From NCBI GenBank assembly GCA_002305275.1, contig DBQO01000022.1:51689-115688 (forward strand): a stretch of DNA of 64,000 nt, in the 5' to 3' direction. The notes under the pieces are model-generated. The model ran no database searches and was not told where the DNA came from. It saw only the letters and a program-made list of their open reading frames with translations. This DNA is from Bacteroidales bacterium UBA1392 (GTDB lineage Bacteria; Bacteroidota; Bacteroidia; Bacteroidales; UBA932). Made by a program: the position numbers and the translations under genes. Of the stretch, positions 1 to 8,591 are shown one piece after another; within the stretch, counting starts at the first letter, position 1; every line of letters begins with the position of its first letter.

Positions 1-804
1 GCAGTAGTTCATACCCTCGGATAGTATACCTCGTATGGTGGGCCTTATTATGCGCTCTTCAACTTTTGCCATGAAACTTTCATCAGCAAAAGTAACCGGG
101 GATACCGAACCCATTCCACCTGTATTCGGACCTGTATCACCCTCACCAATACGTTTGTAATCTTTGGCATGGGGAAGCATCAGATAATCCTTTCCATCGG
201 TCAGCACAAAAACCGAGAGCTCGATACCGGAGAGATACTCTTCTATCACCACTTTTGCACCGGCATCGCCGAAACGACCTCCAAACATCGAAGCAAGCTC
301 CTGACGAGCCTCCTCCAAAGAATGAGTGATAATAACTCCCTTACCAGCTGCAAGACCGTCAGCTTTTAATACATACGGAGGCTTTATCTCTTCCAGAAAA
401 GCCGAAGCTTCTTCAATCTGAGAGGCCTCGAAAGTCCTGTAAGCGGCAGTAGGAATAGAGTGTCCGGACATGAAAGCCTTGGCAAAATCCTTACTCCCTT
501 CAAGCCTTGCTCCGTCACGACCGGGACCTATAACCATAAGTGAAGGTATTCTCTCACGAAAAAAATCGGTAATACCATCTACAAGCGGATTTTCAGGACC
601 TACGACCAACATATCTACGGAAAGATCGGAAATATGGCGTGCAATGGATTCAAAGTCTGAAAGACTACAATCCACATTTGTTGCAAAAGATGCTGTACCG
701 GGATTACCCGGCATACAGTAAAGATGCTCTAAAAGAGGACTACCGGCTATTTTCCAGGCTAAAGCACTTTCTCTCCCGCCCGAACCCAATACAAGGACAT
801 TCAT
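1..804 (-). CDS. purD: Phosphoribosylamine--glycine ligase (GARS), N-terminal part
   Basis: The reverse strand encodes the first 268 codons of a PurD protein; the gene runs off the left edge of the window. It begins with the P-loop-like MNVLVLGSGGRESALAWK and continues through the ATP-grasp region (PYVLKADGLAAGKGV, VVIEEYLSGIELSVF, and GDTGPNTGGMGS at the usual place). PurD catalyses the second step of purine synthesis, joining glycine to phosphoribosylamine with ATP in the cytoplasm. The start codon at 804 is the ATG just before the diagnostic N-terminus, and a TAnnTTTG -7 element lies 22 bases upstream. The C-terminal third is not visible, so intactness cannot be judged. The family assignment is very secure. 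Confidence 0.95.
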   Translation of the reverse strand, partial: MNVLVLGSGGRESALAWKIAGSPLLEHLYCMPGNPGTASFATNVDCSLSDFESIARHISDLSVDMLVVGPENPLVDGITDFFRERIPSLMVIGPGRDGARLEGSKDFAKAFMSGHSIPTAAYRTFEASQIEEASAFLEEIKPPYVLKADGLAAGKGVIITHSLEEARQELASMFGGRFGDAGAKVVIEEYLSGIELSVFVLTDGKDYLMLPHAKDYKRIGEGDTGPNTGGMGSVSPVTFADESFMAKVEERIIRPTIRGILSEGMNYC

Positions 805-825
805 ATAGGTTGAAACTAATTTTGA

Positions 826-833
826 CAAAGATA
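826..833 (-). promoter_or_regulatory. -7 element of the purD promoter
   Basis: On the minus strand this reads TATCTTTG, an exact match to the Bacteroidetes -7 consensus TAnnTTTG, about 20 bases before the purD start. No clear -33 TTTG at 19-21 bases. It is back to back with the element at 848-855. Confidence 0.55.
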
Positions 834-847
834 GGTATAAAAATTGC

Positions 848-855
848 TATATTTG
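848..855 (+). promoter_or_regulatory. -7 element for the DUF4296 lipoprotein gene
   Basis: TATATTTG matches TAnnTTTG exactly, 25 bases before the start at 881. A TTTG at 821-824 is a possible -33 element, at a slightly long spacing of 23. The two divergent promoters are packed into about 30 bases. Confidence 0.55.
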
Positions 856-880
856 GAGTTTAAATGGCAAATCTTCTACG

Positions 881-1501
881 ATGAAACGTTCAGGCATACT
901 CATACTCTCTCTCTTGCTTACTGCTCTATCTTGTGGTCCCAGAGCGGATATCCCTAAGAAACAGATGATAGAGATATATTATGAGATCTCTCTTCTCGAC
1001 AGCTATGTTGACCATAATCCGGAAATGAGGGCACAGAGTGATTCAATGAAGGTTTATGCTCCTTTACTTGACAAGTATGGCTATACTGAAGAGGAGTTCA
1101 TCAATTCCATCAATTTTTATCTAGGGGATCCCGTGCGATTCCTAAAGATTATCGAAGCAGTTGAAACCAAGCTTAAGGAGCGCGAGCAATACCTCTCCGA
1201 TCTGCAGCGAGCTGATGGAATTGAGGATGAAAGGATGATAGAAGAGGCAGTTGCTTTTGATGAGGGTGCGCCGGTAGAAGAGTATCCGGCCTTTGAAGCA
1301 TCTGATACTTTGTCTCAAGAGAGCTCAGCTTGGGAGAGCCCTGTCATGGAGAGCCCTGTCAAGGATACTTTGCCGAATGACACCATAGTTCGAGAACTAC
1401 CCGATACGAAAAATCGTCGGATTACTACTCGCGAAAAGCGTGTGACCAGAGAGGAACTCATTGAACTGAGCAAAAAATTTAAGGAACAGAAAAGCAAATG
1501 A
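881..1501 (+). CDS. DUF4296-like lipoprotein
   Basis: A 206-residue predicted lipoprotein. The first 18 residues form a hydrophobic signal ending in the lipobox LTALSC, so the mature protein should be lipidated at Cys18 and anchored in the envelope. Residues about 25-105 (K-KQMIEIYYEISLLDSY, then a DKYGYTEEEF segment) resemble DUF4296, a Bacteroidetes family whose function is not known to me. The second half is acidic, rich in E, P and S with repeated ESPV units, and ends in a basic tail; it is probably disordered. Its last four bases (ATGA) overlap the start of the next gene, so the two are translationally coupled. No function is proposed. Confidence 0.7.
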   Translation: MKRSGILILSLLLTALSCGPRADIPKKQMIEIYYEISLLDSYVDHNPEMRAQSDSMKVYAPLLDKYGYTEEEFINSINFYLGDPVRFLKIIEAVETKLKEREQYLSDLQRADGIEDERMIEEAVAFDEGAPVEEYPAFEASDTLSQESSAWESPVMESPVKDTLPNDTIVRELPDTKNRRITTREKRVTREELIELSKKFKEQKSK

Positions 1502-2694
1502 TATATAGAGCCGACCATATTTTCCCCATTGAGGGAGAACCCATCATAAACGGATATGTAGAGATTGACGAAGAGGGTATCATTCTATCCTATGGTTCTT
1601 CGGATAGTCTGGACGCACAAAGAAAAGCATCTGCAGAATATCTTGAGGGCATACTGATCCCCGGATTTGCCAATGCCCACTGCCATGTCGAACTCTCCCA
1701 CATGAAGGGTCTTTTCCGTCAGGGTACGGGAATGGATGGATTTATCCAACAAATCAACGCACTGCGTCTGACGGTAAACCGGGAAGAACGTATTGCCGCT
1801 CTAACGGAACAAATGGAACAGATGTATGAAGCCGGTGTTTCGGTTATGGGAGATATCAGCAACTGCGACGAGAGCTTCGAATGTAAGGCCTCCTCACCCA
1901 TTTACACCCGCACCTATTTGGAAGTGTTCGGTACGGAACCGGAAGATGCTCCGCAGATACTCGCCGAAGCACTCCAACTACAAGAGAAAGCTACAAGGAT
2001 GGAACTGGACGCTGCCCCTACCCCCCACTCTCCCTATACAATGAGCCCTTTGCTCAATCGCCTCTCTGCTGTGGAGGGACTCAAGTCCGGATATCTCTCC
2101 TACCATAACCAGGAGAGTGACCAGGAGGAGGATATGATCAGATACGGCACCGGAGAACTAGCAGAAGATTATAAAGCGCGTGGCAGCTCAATGCCTCCGG
2201 TAACCGGTGAATCGGCACTAAAATATTTTCTTGACAATCTGCAGAAAGAGATTAAAGCACCTATAGAGGGACGTTTGTTGCTGGTTCATAATACGGTTAC
2301 CGATCAGGAGAGCATCGATGAAGCTCTAAAGGTACTGAAAAGCCCCTACTGGGCAATTTGTCCTCTTTCCAATATATTCATACACAGGATGTTACCTCCG
2401 CTGGACCTTTTGAGGGAGAACAACCTGACCATCTGTGTCGGTACAGATAGCTTATCGAGCAACCTGCAACTATCAATGATAGAGGAAATCCGTTGCATTC
2501 AAGAGTACTATCCTCACATACCGCTTGAGGAGATATTGAGATGGTGCTGCCTCAACGGCGCTTGCGCTGTGGGTGCAGAAGAGCGCTTCGGATCATTCAG
2601 ACCCGGCAAAAAGCCTGGCATAGTTCTTATTGACAATGTAGATTATAAGCGGATGATGCTCACTAAAGAGAGCAAATCCAGGAGAATAATGTAA
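1498..2694 (+). CDS. Amidohydrolase family protein (chlorohydrolase/deaminase type)
   Basis: A 398-residue cytosolic metal-dependent hydrolase of the amidohydrolase superfamily. Visible motifs are the first metal-binding pair NAHCHVELSH near residue 60, PHSPYTMSP and a YHNQES segment near residues 180-205, LLVHNT near 260 and the GTDSLSSN aspartate motif near 318. This is the layout of the SsnA/TrzN/guanine-deaminase branch, which removes amino or chloro groups from heterocycles. The Bacteroidetes members are usually annotated only as amidohydrolase, and the substrate cannot be read from the sequence. The start overlaps the lipoprotein stop codon (ATGA). The next gene begins 9 bases after the stop, so these three genes probably share one transcript. 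Confidence 0.85.
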   Translation: MIYRADHIFPIEGEPIINGYVEIDEEGIILSYGSSDSLDAQRKASAEYLEGILIPGFANAHCHVELSHMKGLFRQGTGMDGFIQQINALRLTVNREERIAALTEQMEQMYEAGVSVMGDISNCDESFECKASSPIYTRTYLEVFGTEPEDAPQILAEALQLQEKATRMELDAAPTPHSPYTMSPLLNRLSAVEGLKSGYLSYHNQESDQEEDMIRYGTGELAEDYKARGSSMPPVTGESALKYFLDNLQKEIKAPIEGRLLLVHNTVTDQESIDEALKVLKSPYWAICPLSNIFIHRMLPPLDLLRENNLTICVGTDSLSSNLQLSMIEEIRCIQEYYPHIPLEEILRWCCLNGACAVGAEERFGSFRPGKKPGIVLIDNVDYKRMMLTKESKSRRIM

Positions 2695-2703
2695 TCACTA
2701 ATT

Positions 2704-3480
2704 ATGGCGATATATTTTAACACAATAGTTTTCGGACCGATCAGGAGCAGACGACTCGGCAGTTCACTTGGAGTCAACCTTCTCCCTCTTAAGGGAAAGT
2801 TATGCTCTTTTGACTGTGTCTACTGCGAGTGCGGATGGAATGCGGATGGACGATCGGATAATAAGATTCCTACAGTGGAGCAGGTGCGGGAAGCACTTAA
2901 AAATAAATTGGAAGAGTGCCACCGGGACAATATTCCGGTGGATTCCATAACATTTTCCGGTAATGGAGAGCCTACCATTCATCCCAATTTTCCTGAGATC
3001 ATAGATTACACTATAGCCCTTAGAAATAAGTTTTTCCCGAAAGCAGCTATCTCAGTACTTTCAAACGCGACAATGCTTGGGAGACCTGGGATAAAGGAGG
3101 CGCTACGAAAAGTGGATAATCCCATCCTCAAACTTGACGGCGTGGATGAGGCTTATGTCAGGCTAATCGACCGTCCCCAAAATCCTGATTATAGCATTAG
3201 CGAAGTAATTTCGCAGCTGGAGTGGTTTGAGGGGAATTTTATATTGCAGACTATGTTTTTACGGGGAGTGGTGGATGGTGTGGAGGTGGATTCGATGAGG
3301 AGCGACTTGCTTGAAGGATGGCAGAAAATGGTCCTGGCACTGCGTCCCCGCGAGGTTATGTTATATACTCTTGATCGTGAGCCGCCTCTTTCTACATTGA
3401 AGAAGGTGTCGGTAAAGGAGATGGAGCAAGCAGCCGAACCTCTGGAAAAAGCGGGAATAAAGATCCGTATTAGCGGATAA
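2704..3480 (+). CDS. Radical SAM protein (COG0731-like)
   Basis: A 258-residue radical S-adenosylmethionine enzyme. The N-terminus FGPIRSRRLGSSLGVNLLP is followed by CSFDCVYC at about residues 33-40, the CX3CX2C motif that holds the [4Fe-4S] cluster used to cleave SAM. A GNGEPT motif near residue 82 is the usual SAM-binding strand. The whole resembles the COG0731 group, related to wyosine synthases, but bacterial members have no agreed substrate. The reading frame is complete and of normal length for this group. It follows the amidohydrolase by 9 bases and is probably cotranscribed with it. Enzyme class is sure; biological role is not. Confidence 0.85.
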   Translation: MAIYFNTIVFGPIRSRRLGSSLGVNLLPLKGKLCSFDCVYCECGWNADGRSDNKIPTVEQVREALKNKLEECHRDNIPVDSITFSGNGEPTIHPNFPEIIDYTIALRNKFFPKAAISVLSNATMLGRPGIKEALRKVDNPILKLDGVDEAYVRLIDRPQNPDYSISEVISQLEWFEGNFILQTMFLRGVVDGVEVDSMRSDLLEGWQKMVLALRPREVMLYTLDREPPLSTLKKVSVKEMEQAAEPLEKAGIKIRISG

Positions 3481-3561
3481 GGGGTGGGGAGCGTAGAAAA
3501 TTTTTATTTTTTCGAAGCCGTGTTATTTGAATATTAACTGAAGGAACTAAAAATAAACAAT

Positions 3562-4014
3562 ATGAGAGTAGTAATACAAAGAGTATCTTCTTCGAGTGTC
3601 ACTATCAGCGGTAAAGTAGTAGCTGCCATAGGTAGCGGCATGATGGTACTTGTGGGCTTTGAAGAGGCGGATGCAGAGGAAGATATCGATTGGATGTGCA
3701 GAAAAATTGCGGCCTTGCGAATTTTTGACGATGAAAATGGAGTTATGAACCTTTCCGTGACCGATACCGGCGGTGAAGTGCTGGTAGTAAGCCAGTTTAC
3801 GCTTTTCGCCTCTACAAAGAAAGGCAACCGTCCCTCCTATATTTTTGCAGCCAAGCCTGAAACTGCCATTCCTCTATACGAAAAGTTTAAGAAAGTCCTC
3901 TCCGAAAGCATCGGTAAAGAGGTAAAGTGTGGCGAATTCGGAGCAGAGATGGAGATTGCTTTGGTGAATGATGGCCCTGTAACCATAATTATTGATAGCA
4001 AAAACCGATATTAA
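3562..4014 (+). CDS. dtd: D-aminoacyl-tRNA deacylase
   Basis: A 150-residue DTD protein, the normal length. It starts with the family signature MRVVIQRVSSSSVTI, has SQFTLFAS in the middle (the conserved SQFTL active-site strand) and ends with NDGPVTIIIDS, which carries the conserved NxGPVT element. DTD removes D-amino acids and glycine mischarged on tRNA, acting as a homodimer in the cytoplasm. The gene lies 81 bases after the radical SAM gene and 7 bases before the deoC start. No sign of damage. Confidence 0.95.
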   Translation: MRVVIQRVSSSSVTISGKVVAAIGSGMMVLVGFEEADAEEDIDWMCRKIAALRIFDDENGVMNLSVTDTGGEVLVVSQFTLFASTKKGNRPSYIFAAKPETAIPLYEKFKKVLSESIGKEVKCGEFGAEMEIALVNDGPVTIIIDSKNRY

Positions 4015-4021
4015 AAGTGAT

Positions 4022-4807
4022 ATGAAAGAGATTTACAAAAATATTCTCGGGATGATCGACCTGACATCTCTCAATGCTACCGATACTCCGGCATCAGTAC
4101 GAGCTATGGTAGACAAAGTAAACAATTTCAACAATGTTTTCCCGGACTATCCAAAGCCCGCTTCTATATGCGTTTACCCCAATTTTGCCGGAATAATAGC
4201 CGCCACACGCAGAAGCAGGGATATTCGTATCACAGTAGTCGGAGGCTCTTTTCCGGCATCCCAGAGTCCTCTGAAAGTCAAGTTGCTTGAGTGTACCGAA
4301 GCGGTGACCGACGGAGCGGACGAGGTGGATATAGTCCTTGCTCTCAACTCATTTCTTGACAATCGTCCGGAAGAGGCTTCGAGAGAGATTTACGAGATAA
4401 ACAAGGCCATAAAGGCGATAAACTCCGATGTCCATCTCAAGGTAATTCTCGAGACAGGTGTCCTAAAAGATGCCGGTCTGATAGAGCAGGCATCAATGCT
4501 CGCAATGGAGGCCGGAGCTGACTTCATCAAGACGTCTACCGGCAAAATCACACCGGCGGCTACTCCGGAGGCAGCCCGGGTGATGTGTCAGGCCATTGCA
4601 AAGTATTACGCCAAGACAGGAAGAAAAGTTGGCTTTAAGCCAGCCGGTGGTATCTCCACGCCCGAAGAGGCGCTCGTATATTACAATATTGTGAGCGATA
4701 CTCTCGGCACCAAATGGCTAACTCCCGCGCTTTTCCGTTTTGGAGCAAGCAGGATGGCGAACAATATCCTTTCGGCACTGGAGGAAAGGGAGATAAAATA
4801 TTTTTAG
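4022..4807 (+). CDS. deoC: Deoxyribose-phosphate aldolase
   Basis: A 261-residue class I aldolase that splits 2-deoxyribose-5-phosphate into acetaldehyde and glyceraldehyde-3-phosphate during deoxynucleoside catabolism. Visible active-site parts are DEVDIVLAL, KVILETGVL, the Schiff-base lysine in ADFIKTSTG, and VGFKPAGGIS with the second catalytic lysine. I use the ATG at 4022 (MKEIYKNIL); an upstream ATG at 3992 would lie inside dtd and add an unconserved leader. The 3' end overlaps by four bases with the convergent dehydrogenase gene, leaving no room for a separate terminator. Confidence 0.93.
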   Translation: MKEIYKNILGMIDLTSLNATDTPASVRAMVDKVNNFNNVFPDYPKPASICVYPNFAGIIAATRRSRDIRITVVGGSFPASQSPLKVKLLECTEAVTDGADEVDIVLALNSFLDNRPEEASREIYEINKAIKAINSDVHLKVILETGVLKDAGLIEQASMLAMEAGADFIKTSTGKITPAATPEAARVMCQAIAKYYAKTGRKVGFKPAGGISTPEEALVYYNIVSDTLGTKWLTPALFRFGASRMANNILSALEEREIKYF

Positions 4808-5739
4808 AGAGCCTTTATATTGTCGGCAATCTTAGCCACAAGCAACTCTCTGGCCTCTTTACTGGCCCAACCGATATGAGGGGTAAGCAGCAGTTTATCC
4901 CTCTTTTTCATTGTAAGATAAGGATGATCGGCCGGCAGAGGCTCTGTTGTAAAGACATCCACGGCAGCACCTGCGATCACTCCTTCATCCAGAGCTTCCG
5001 CCAGGTCGGCCTCATTGATGATGCCGCCGCGCCCCATATTGACTATATATCCCCCCGGATTCATAGCCTCCAGCTCTTTGCGGGTTATCAACCCTTTTGT
5101 GCGTTCGTTTAGAGGTGCGTGTATCGTGATTATATCGCTCTCAGCGAGTAATTGTTTCAGCTCTTTTGCAGGATAGACATTGCAATGTGCTTTCCCCGAT
5201 GTAGGGTAATAGGATATCTCCATACCGAAGACTTCGGCTATCCGGGCAACCCTGGAGCCGATATTGCCAAGACCGATGATACCCAGACGTTTGCCTTTGA
5301 TCTCATAAAAGGGAGTTGTCACATCGGTAAAAGATCCGGCAGCACTATAATGGCCGCTTTTAACCGCTTCATCAAAGTAGGGAGCCTTTCCCACCAGGTT
5401 GAGAATGTGCATAAAGGTTACCTGTGCCACACTTTCAGTGGAATAATTGACAGCATTTCGAACCGGAATTTGTTTTGAAGCAGCGTAGGCCAAATCCACA
5501 TTGTTCATGCCCGTAGCAGCCACACAGATAAGTTTCAGGGCCGGGTTGGAATCTATCTCCTTCTGTCCCACCCAGACTTTATTGGTAATTACAACATCAT
5601 ATCCTTTAATACGTTCCACCACCTCGTCAGGGGCTGTTGAAGAGTAGGTCGTCAATTCTCCGAGAGATGAGATTGGCCGGAGGGAGACATCCTCACCTAC
5701 GGTAGCCGAGTCTAGAAAAACTATCTTCATTTTCTTCAT
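4804..5739 (-). CDS. D-2-hydroxyacid dehydrogenase (NAD-dependent)
   Basis: A 311-residue member of the D-isomer-specific 2-hydroxyacid dehydrogenases, which interconvert 2-keto and D-2-hydroxy acids with NAD(P)H. The Rossmann motif GLGNIGSRVARIAEVFGM is near residues 155-172. The catalytic set is present: Arg in NMGRGG, Glu in VFTTEPL and His in LTPHIGW. It resembles the glycerate/hydroxypyruvate reductase branch, but the substrate cannot be fixed by eye. Starts at 5739 or 5730 are both possible; the first is used, though AGGAA lies at better spacing from the second. The gene is convergent with deoC and divergent from the SDR gene. Confidence 0.88.
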   Translation of the reverse strand: MKKMKIVFLDSATVGEDVSLRPISSLGELTTYSSTAPDEVVERIKGYDVVITNKVWVGQKEIDSNPALKLICVAATGMNNVDLAYAASKQIPVRNAVNYSTESVAQVTFMHILNLVGKAPYFDEAVKSGHYSAAGSFTDVTTPFYEIKGKRLGIIGLGNIGSRVARIAEVFGMEISYYPTSGKAHCNVYPAKELKQLLAESDIITIHAPLNERTKGLITRKELEAMNPGGYIVNMGRGGIINEADLAEALDEGVIAGAAVDVFTTEPLPADHPYLTMKKRDKLLLTPHIGWASKEARELLVAKIADNIKAL

Positions 5740-5785
5740 TTCCTCAAGTTTTGATACGGTTACAAAAATAACAAATTATTATTGC

Positions 5786-5793
5786 TAACTTTG
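5786..5793 (+). promoter_or_regulatory. -7 element for the SDR/VOC genes
   Basis: TAACTTTG, an exact TAnnTTTG match, ends 18 bases before the ATG at 5812. It falls inside a possible TTG-started extension of the reading frame, which argues that translation begins at 5812. The -33 region is not clear. Confidence 0.55.
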
Positions 5794-5811
5794 CGTGATT
5801 TTGATAAAACT

Positions 5812-6621
5812 ATGGACAAAGTGAGAACAAAGAAATTTTATACCGGCAAAACAGCTCTTGTTACAGGTGCCGGATCCGGTATCGGAGAGGCTATTTCCTG
5901 TAATATGGCTAAAAATGGCGCAAATGTGATTGTTACAGGCCTGGGTATGGAAGAGCTGGAGAGGGTATGTGAAATATGTCGCGGTTATGGCGTGAAAGCG
6001 TGGCCTTTCGAATTCAATCTTGAAAAGAGGGAAACCATAGATGATCTGGTTTCATTTATGGAAAAGGAAGAGCTAAAACCGGAAGTAATAGTATTCAACG
6101 CGGGAATCTCTCAGAGAGCGCTCGCACTCGACACCGATTTTTCGGTAGACCTCAAACTGATGGATATAAACTACCTCGGTTCAGTCTATATGACTAAAAA
6201 ACTTGCTCCGATGCTAAAAGCAGCCAAATGCACGCACATTGGTGTCAATACCTCCATTTCCGGACTCTTCGGATTTCCGCTAAGATCGGCATACTGTGCA
6301 TCTAAAAGGGCTTTATTCGGTTTTTTCGAGTCCCTGGACCTGGAGAACGACAATATCAAAGTTACATTTATAATTCCCGGACGCGTCAATACCCAGATCA
6401 GCAAAAGCGCCATTTTGGCTGATGGCAAGCCTTACGCCAAAATGGATCCGGGTCAGGCTAATGGTATGAATGTGGACCGCTGCGGTAAGATCGCAGTAAG
6501 GGCTATTGCAAAAGGAAGACACAGGAAACTCATTGGAGGCATCGAATTGCTGATGGCCTACATATACAAATATACACCGTGGCTCTACTGGAAACTGGCC
6601 AAAAAAGTTTCCGCCACCTGA
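5812..6621 (+). CDS. Short-chain dehydrogenase/reductase
   Basis: A 269-residue classical SDR. It has the nucleotide-binding TGAGSGIG motif near residue 20, the structural NAG of FNAGIS near 90 and the catalytic Ser and YCASK (YxxxK) near 150-165. The C-terminal part ends with a hydrophobic patch (LLMAYIYKYTPWLYWKL), suggesting membrane association, as in enzymes acting on lipids or sterol-like substrates; that is inference. The ATG at 5812 is chosen because a promoter element covers the possible upstream TTG start. The VOC gene begins 14 bases after the stop, and the pair is probably one operon. Confidence 0.85.
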   Translation: MDKVRTKKFYTGKTALVTGAGSGIGEAISCNMAKNGANVIVTGLGMEELERVCEICRGYGVKAWPFEFNLEKRETIDDLVSFMEKEELKPEVIVFNAGISQRALALDTDFSVDLKLMDINYLGSVYMTKKLAPMLKAAKCTHIGVNTSISGLFGFPLRSAYCASKRALFGFFESLDLENDNIKVTFIIPGRVNTQISKSAILADGKPYAKMDPGQANGMNVDRCGKIAVRAIAKGRHRKLIGGIELLMAYIYKYTPWLYWKLAKKVSAT

Positions 6622-6635
6622 TACCCTTTAAAGAT

Positions 6636-7709
6636 ATGAAAGAAAGAGTAAAAGTAATTAGTGCAATCCAGCAAGTGGGCATTGGAGTGCCTGACGCACA
6701 GACCGCATGGAAGTGGTATATTGAACAATTCGGAATAGATATAAAGGTACTGGCAGCCGAAGGAGTAGCCGAGAGCATGTTGCCCTACACGGGAGGTAAA
6801 CCTCAACCACGATTTGCCATTCTGGCTCTCAACCTTCGTGGGGGCGGCGGATTTGAAATCTGGGAACCGCGAGGCAGGGAGCTTAACTGGCCCGCCTCTA
6901 CCCCACTTCTGGGTGATACCGGTATTTTCATCTGCAAAGTAAAATGTCCCGACGTTCAACTGGCATACAACACCTATAAGTCAAGGGGACTTGACCTGCT
7001 GGGTGCTCCGTGCAAGTCATTTGCCGGACTGGAACACTTCTATATGAAAGACCCGTGGGGCAACATTTTCGAAATAGAGGAGGATTACTTTGAGTTTACG
7101 AAGGTCAAAGGCTCCATTACAGGTGGCTCAAACGGAGTTGTAATTGGAGTCTCCGACATGGAGAAATCCATCGATTTTTATGGAAAATTACTCGGCTATG
7201 ACTGTAAGAGTGCTGACGAAAAAGGAGTTTTTGACGATCTGCAGGGAGTCCCGGGTTCGGAGCAGAAGTTGCGCCGCGTGATGTTGGAGCGTTCCCAACC
7301 CTTACAAGGTCCTTTCAGTGATGTACTCGGCACCACACATATAGAATTGGTGCAGTCGCTCGACCGTACCCCGACCAAACTCTATAAAGATCGTTTCTGG
7401 GGTGATCCGGGATTTATCCACCTCTGCTTCGACGTGCGCAACATGGAAGCTATCCGTAAAGATAGCGAAGAGGCGGGACATCCATTTGTCTGTGATAGCG
7501 GATCGGCTTTCGGTATGGGTGAAGCCAATGGCCATTTTACCTACATCGAAGATCCTGACGGTACGTTGATTGAGTTTGTGGAGACCTATAAAGTGCCGAT
7601 TCACAAGAAACTCGGCATATATCTCAACCTTGCCGGAAAAGATGACCGCAAGCCGCTACCAAGGATAATTACCAAAGCATTCAGATTTCTCAGGGCAAAG
7701 CCGGAGTAA
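6636..7709 (+). CDS. Two-domain VOC (glyoxalase/dioxygenase fold) protein
   Basis: A 357-residue cytosolic protein with two vicinal-oxygen-chelate modules. The first spans about residues 5-130 (VGIGVPDAQTAWKWYIEQFG ... HFYMKDPWGNIFEIEE) and the second about 145-315 (VVIGVSDMEKSIDFYGKLLG ... FTYIEDPDGTLIEFVE). The closing D-P-x-G-x-x-(I/F)-E strands are typical. Candidate metal ligands are histidines in the first strand and glutamates in the last, but the first strands here lack an obvious His, so a non-canonical or lost metal site is possible. I use the ATG at 6636; an earlier ATG at 6579 lies inside the SDR gene. Function unknown. It probably acts with the SDR just upstream. Convergent with the UbiA-like gene (4-base gap). 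Confidence 0.75.
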   Translation: MKERVKVISAIQQVGIGVPDAQTAWKWYIEQFGIDIKVLAAEGVAESMLPYTGGKPQPRFAILALNLRGGGGFEIWEPRGRELNWPASTPLLGDTGIFICKVKCPDVQLAYNTYKSRGLDLLGAPCKSFAGLEHFYMKDPWGNIFEIEEDYFEFTKVKGSITGGSNGVVIGVSDMEKSIDFYGKLLGYDCKSADEKGVFDDLQGVPGSEQKLRRVMLERSQPLQGPFSDVLGTTHIELVQSLDRTPTKLYKDRFWGDPGFIHLCFDVRNMEAIRKDSEEAGHPFVCDSGSAFGMGEANGHFTYIEDPDGTLIEFVETYKVPIHKKLGIYLNLAGKDDRKPLPRIITKAFRFLRAKPE

Positions 7710-7713
7710 TACT

Positions 7714-8589
7714 CTATTGCAATAATAGAAGGTCAGCTACCACAAAAAGCATAAAGAGAAGTGATGCAATGCCGTTTGATGTAAAGAAAGCGGCATTGAG
7801 CCTTTTCAGATTTGTGGGAGATATGATTGCGTGCTGATAAACCAGCAACGCAAGAAATAGGCATGCACCTATTATAAAGAGCCAGCTGCCTGAAATAAGC
7901 CGGCCGAAAAGGGGTATCAAGATAAATAAAATAAGGTGTCCCGCCAGGGAAATCCGCATTGCTTTCACACGCCCGAACTTCTGAGGCACAGAGTGCAGCC
8001 CCAATTCACGATCTATCTCTTCATCCGACAGAGAATAGAGGATATCAAAATGTGACGACCAGAGAAAAACAGCAAGCGAAAGCACAAGAATAGCCGGTGT
8101 GAAATAGCCTGTAATGGCCACGAAAGCAGCCGAAGGGGCAATGGCAAGGGCTATTCCGAGGACATAATGGCTAAACCAGGTATAGCGTTTCATATAACTA
8201 TAACCAAGCAGTACCGCCAATGCCGGGAATGCCAATATAAAAGAGAGCAGATTAATGCTTAAAGCAGTCAAAAGAAAGAGTATGGCATTGATTATCACAA
8301 ATATGATGGCTTGCCGCGGAGAGATTTTCCCTGAAGGAATTTCCCTGGAGAGGGTTCTCGGATTACGGGCATCTATCTCCCTGTCGGCATAACGGTTGAA
8401 TCCCATTGCGCTGTTGCGCGCAAAAAACATACAACCCACTATCTTTAAAAGGGTTAGCCACTCGAAATTTATTTCCGGTTCCCGAAGGGCAAGTACAAAC
8501 CCAATCAACGCAAAAGGGAGCGCGAAGATGGTATGTGAAAATTTCACAAAGGATAAATAGTTGACAACCTTCTTATAAAAACCGTACAT
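7714..8589 (-). CDS. UbiA-family prenyltransferase (menaquinone/MqnP-like)
   Basis: A 291-residue integral membrane protein with eight or nine predicted helices. Both UbiA aspartate-rich motifs are visible: NRYADREIDARNPRT near residue 64 and SLSDEEIDRELGLHSVP near 190. These bind Mg-prenyl diphosphate and transfer the prenyl chain to an aromatic acid. The sequence looks like the '4-hydroxybenzoate polyprenyltransferase, other' group, whose members are associated with the futalosine route to menaquinone; the alternative is a general UbiA. A menaquinone role is inference. It begins 2 bases after pheT ends on the same strand, so it is the last gene of that transcript. Confidence 0.85.
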   Translation of the reverse strand: MYGFYKKVVNYLSFVKFSHTIFALPFALIGFVLALREPEINFEWLTLLKIVGCMFFARNSAMGFNRYADREIDARNPRTLSREIPSGKISPRQAIIFVIINAILFLLTALSINLLSFILAFPALAVLLGYSYMKRYTWFSHYVLGIALAIAPSAAFVAITGYFTPAILVLSLAVFLWSSHFDILYSLSDEEIDRELGLHSVPQKFGRVKAMRISLAGHLILFILIPLFGRLISGSWLFIIGACLFLALLVYQHAIISPTNLKRLNAAFFTSNGIASLLFMLFVVADLLLLQ

Positions 8590-8591
8590 AA

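Noticed and set aside
4714..5478. Plus-strand reading frames inside the hydroxyacid dehydrogenase gene
   Set aside because: They are antisense shadows; the minus-strand frame encodes a complete known enzyme.
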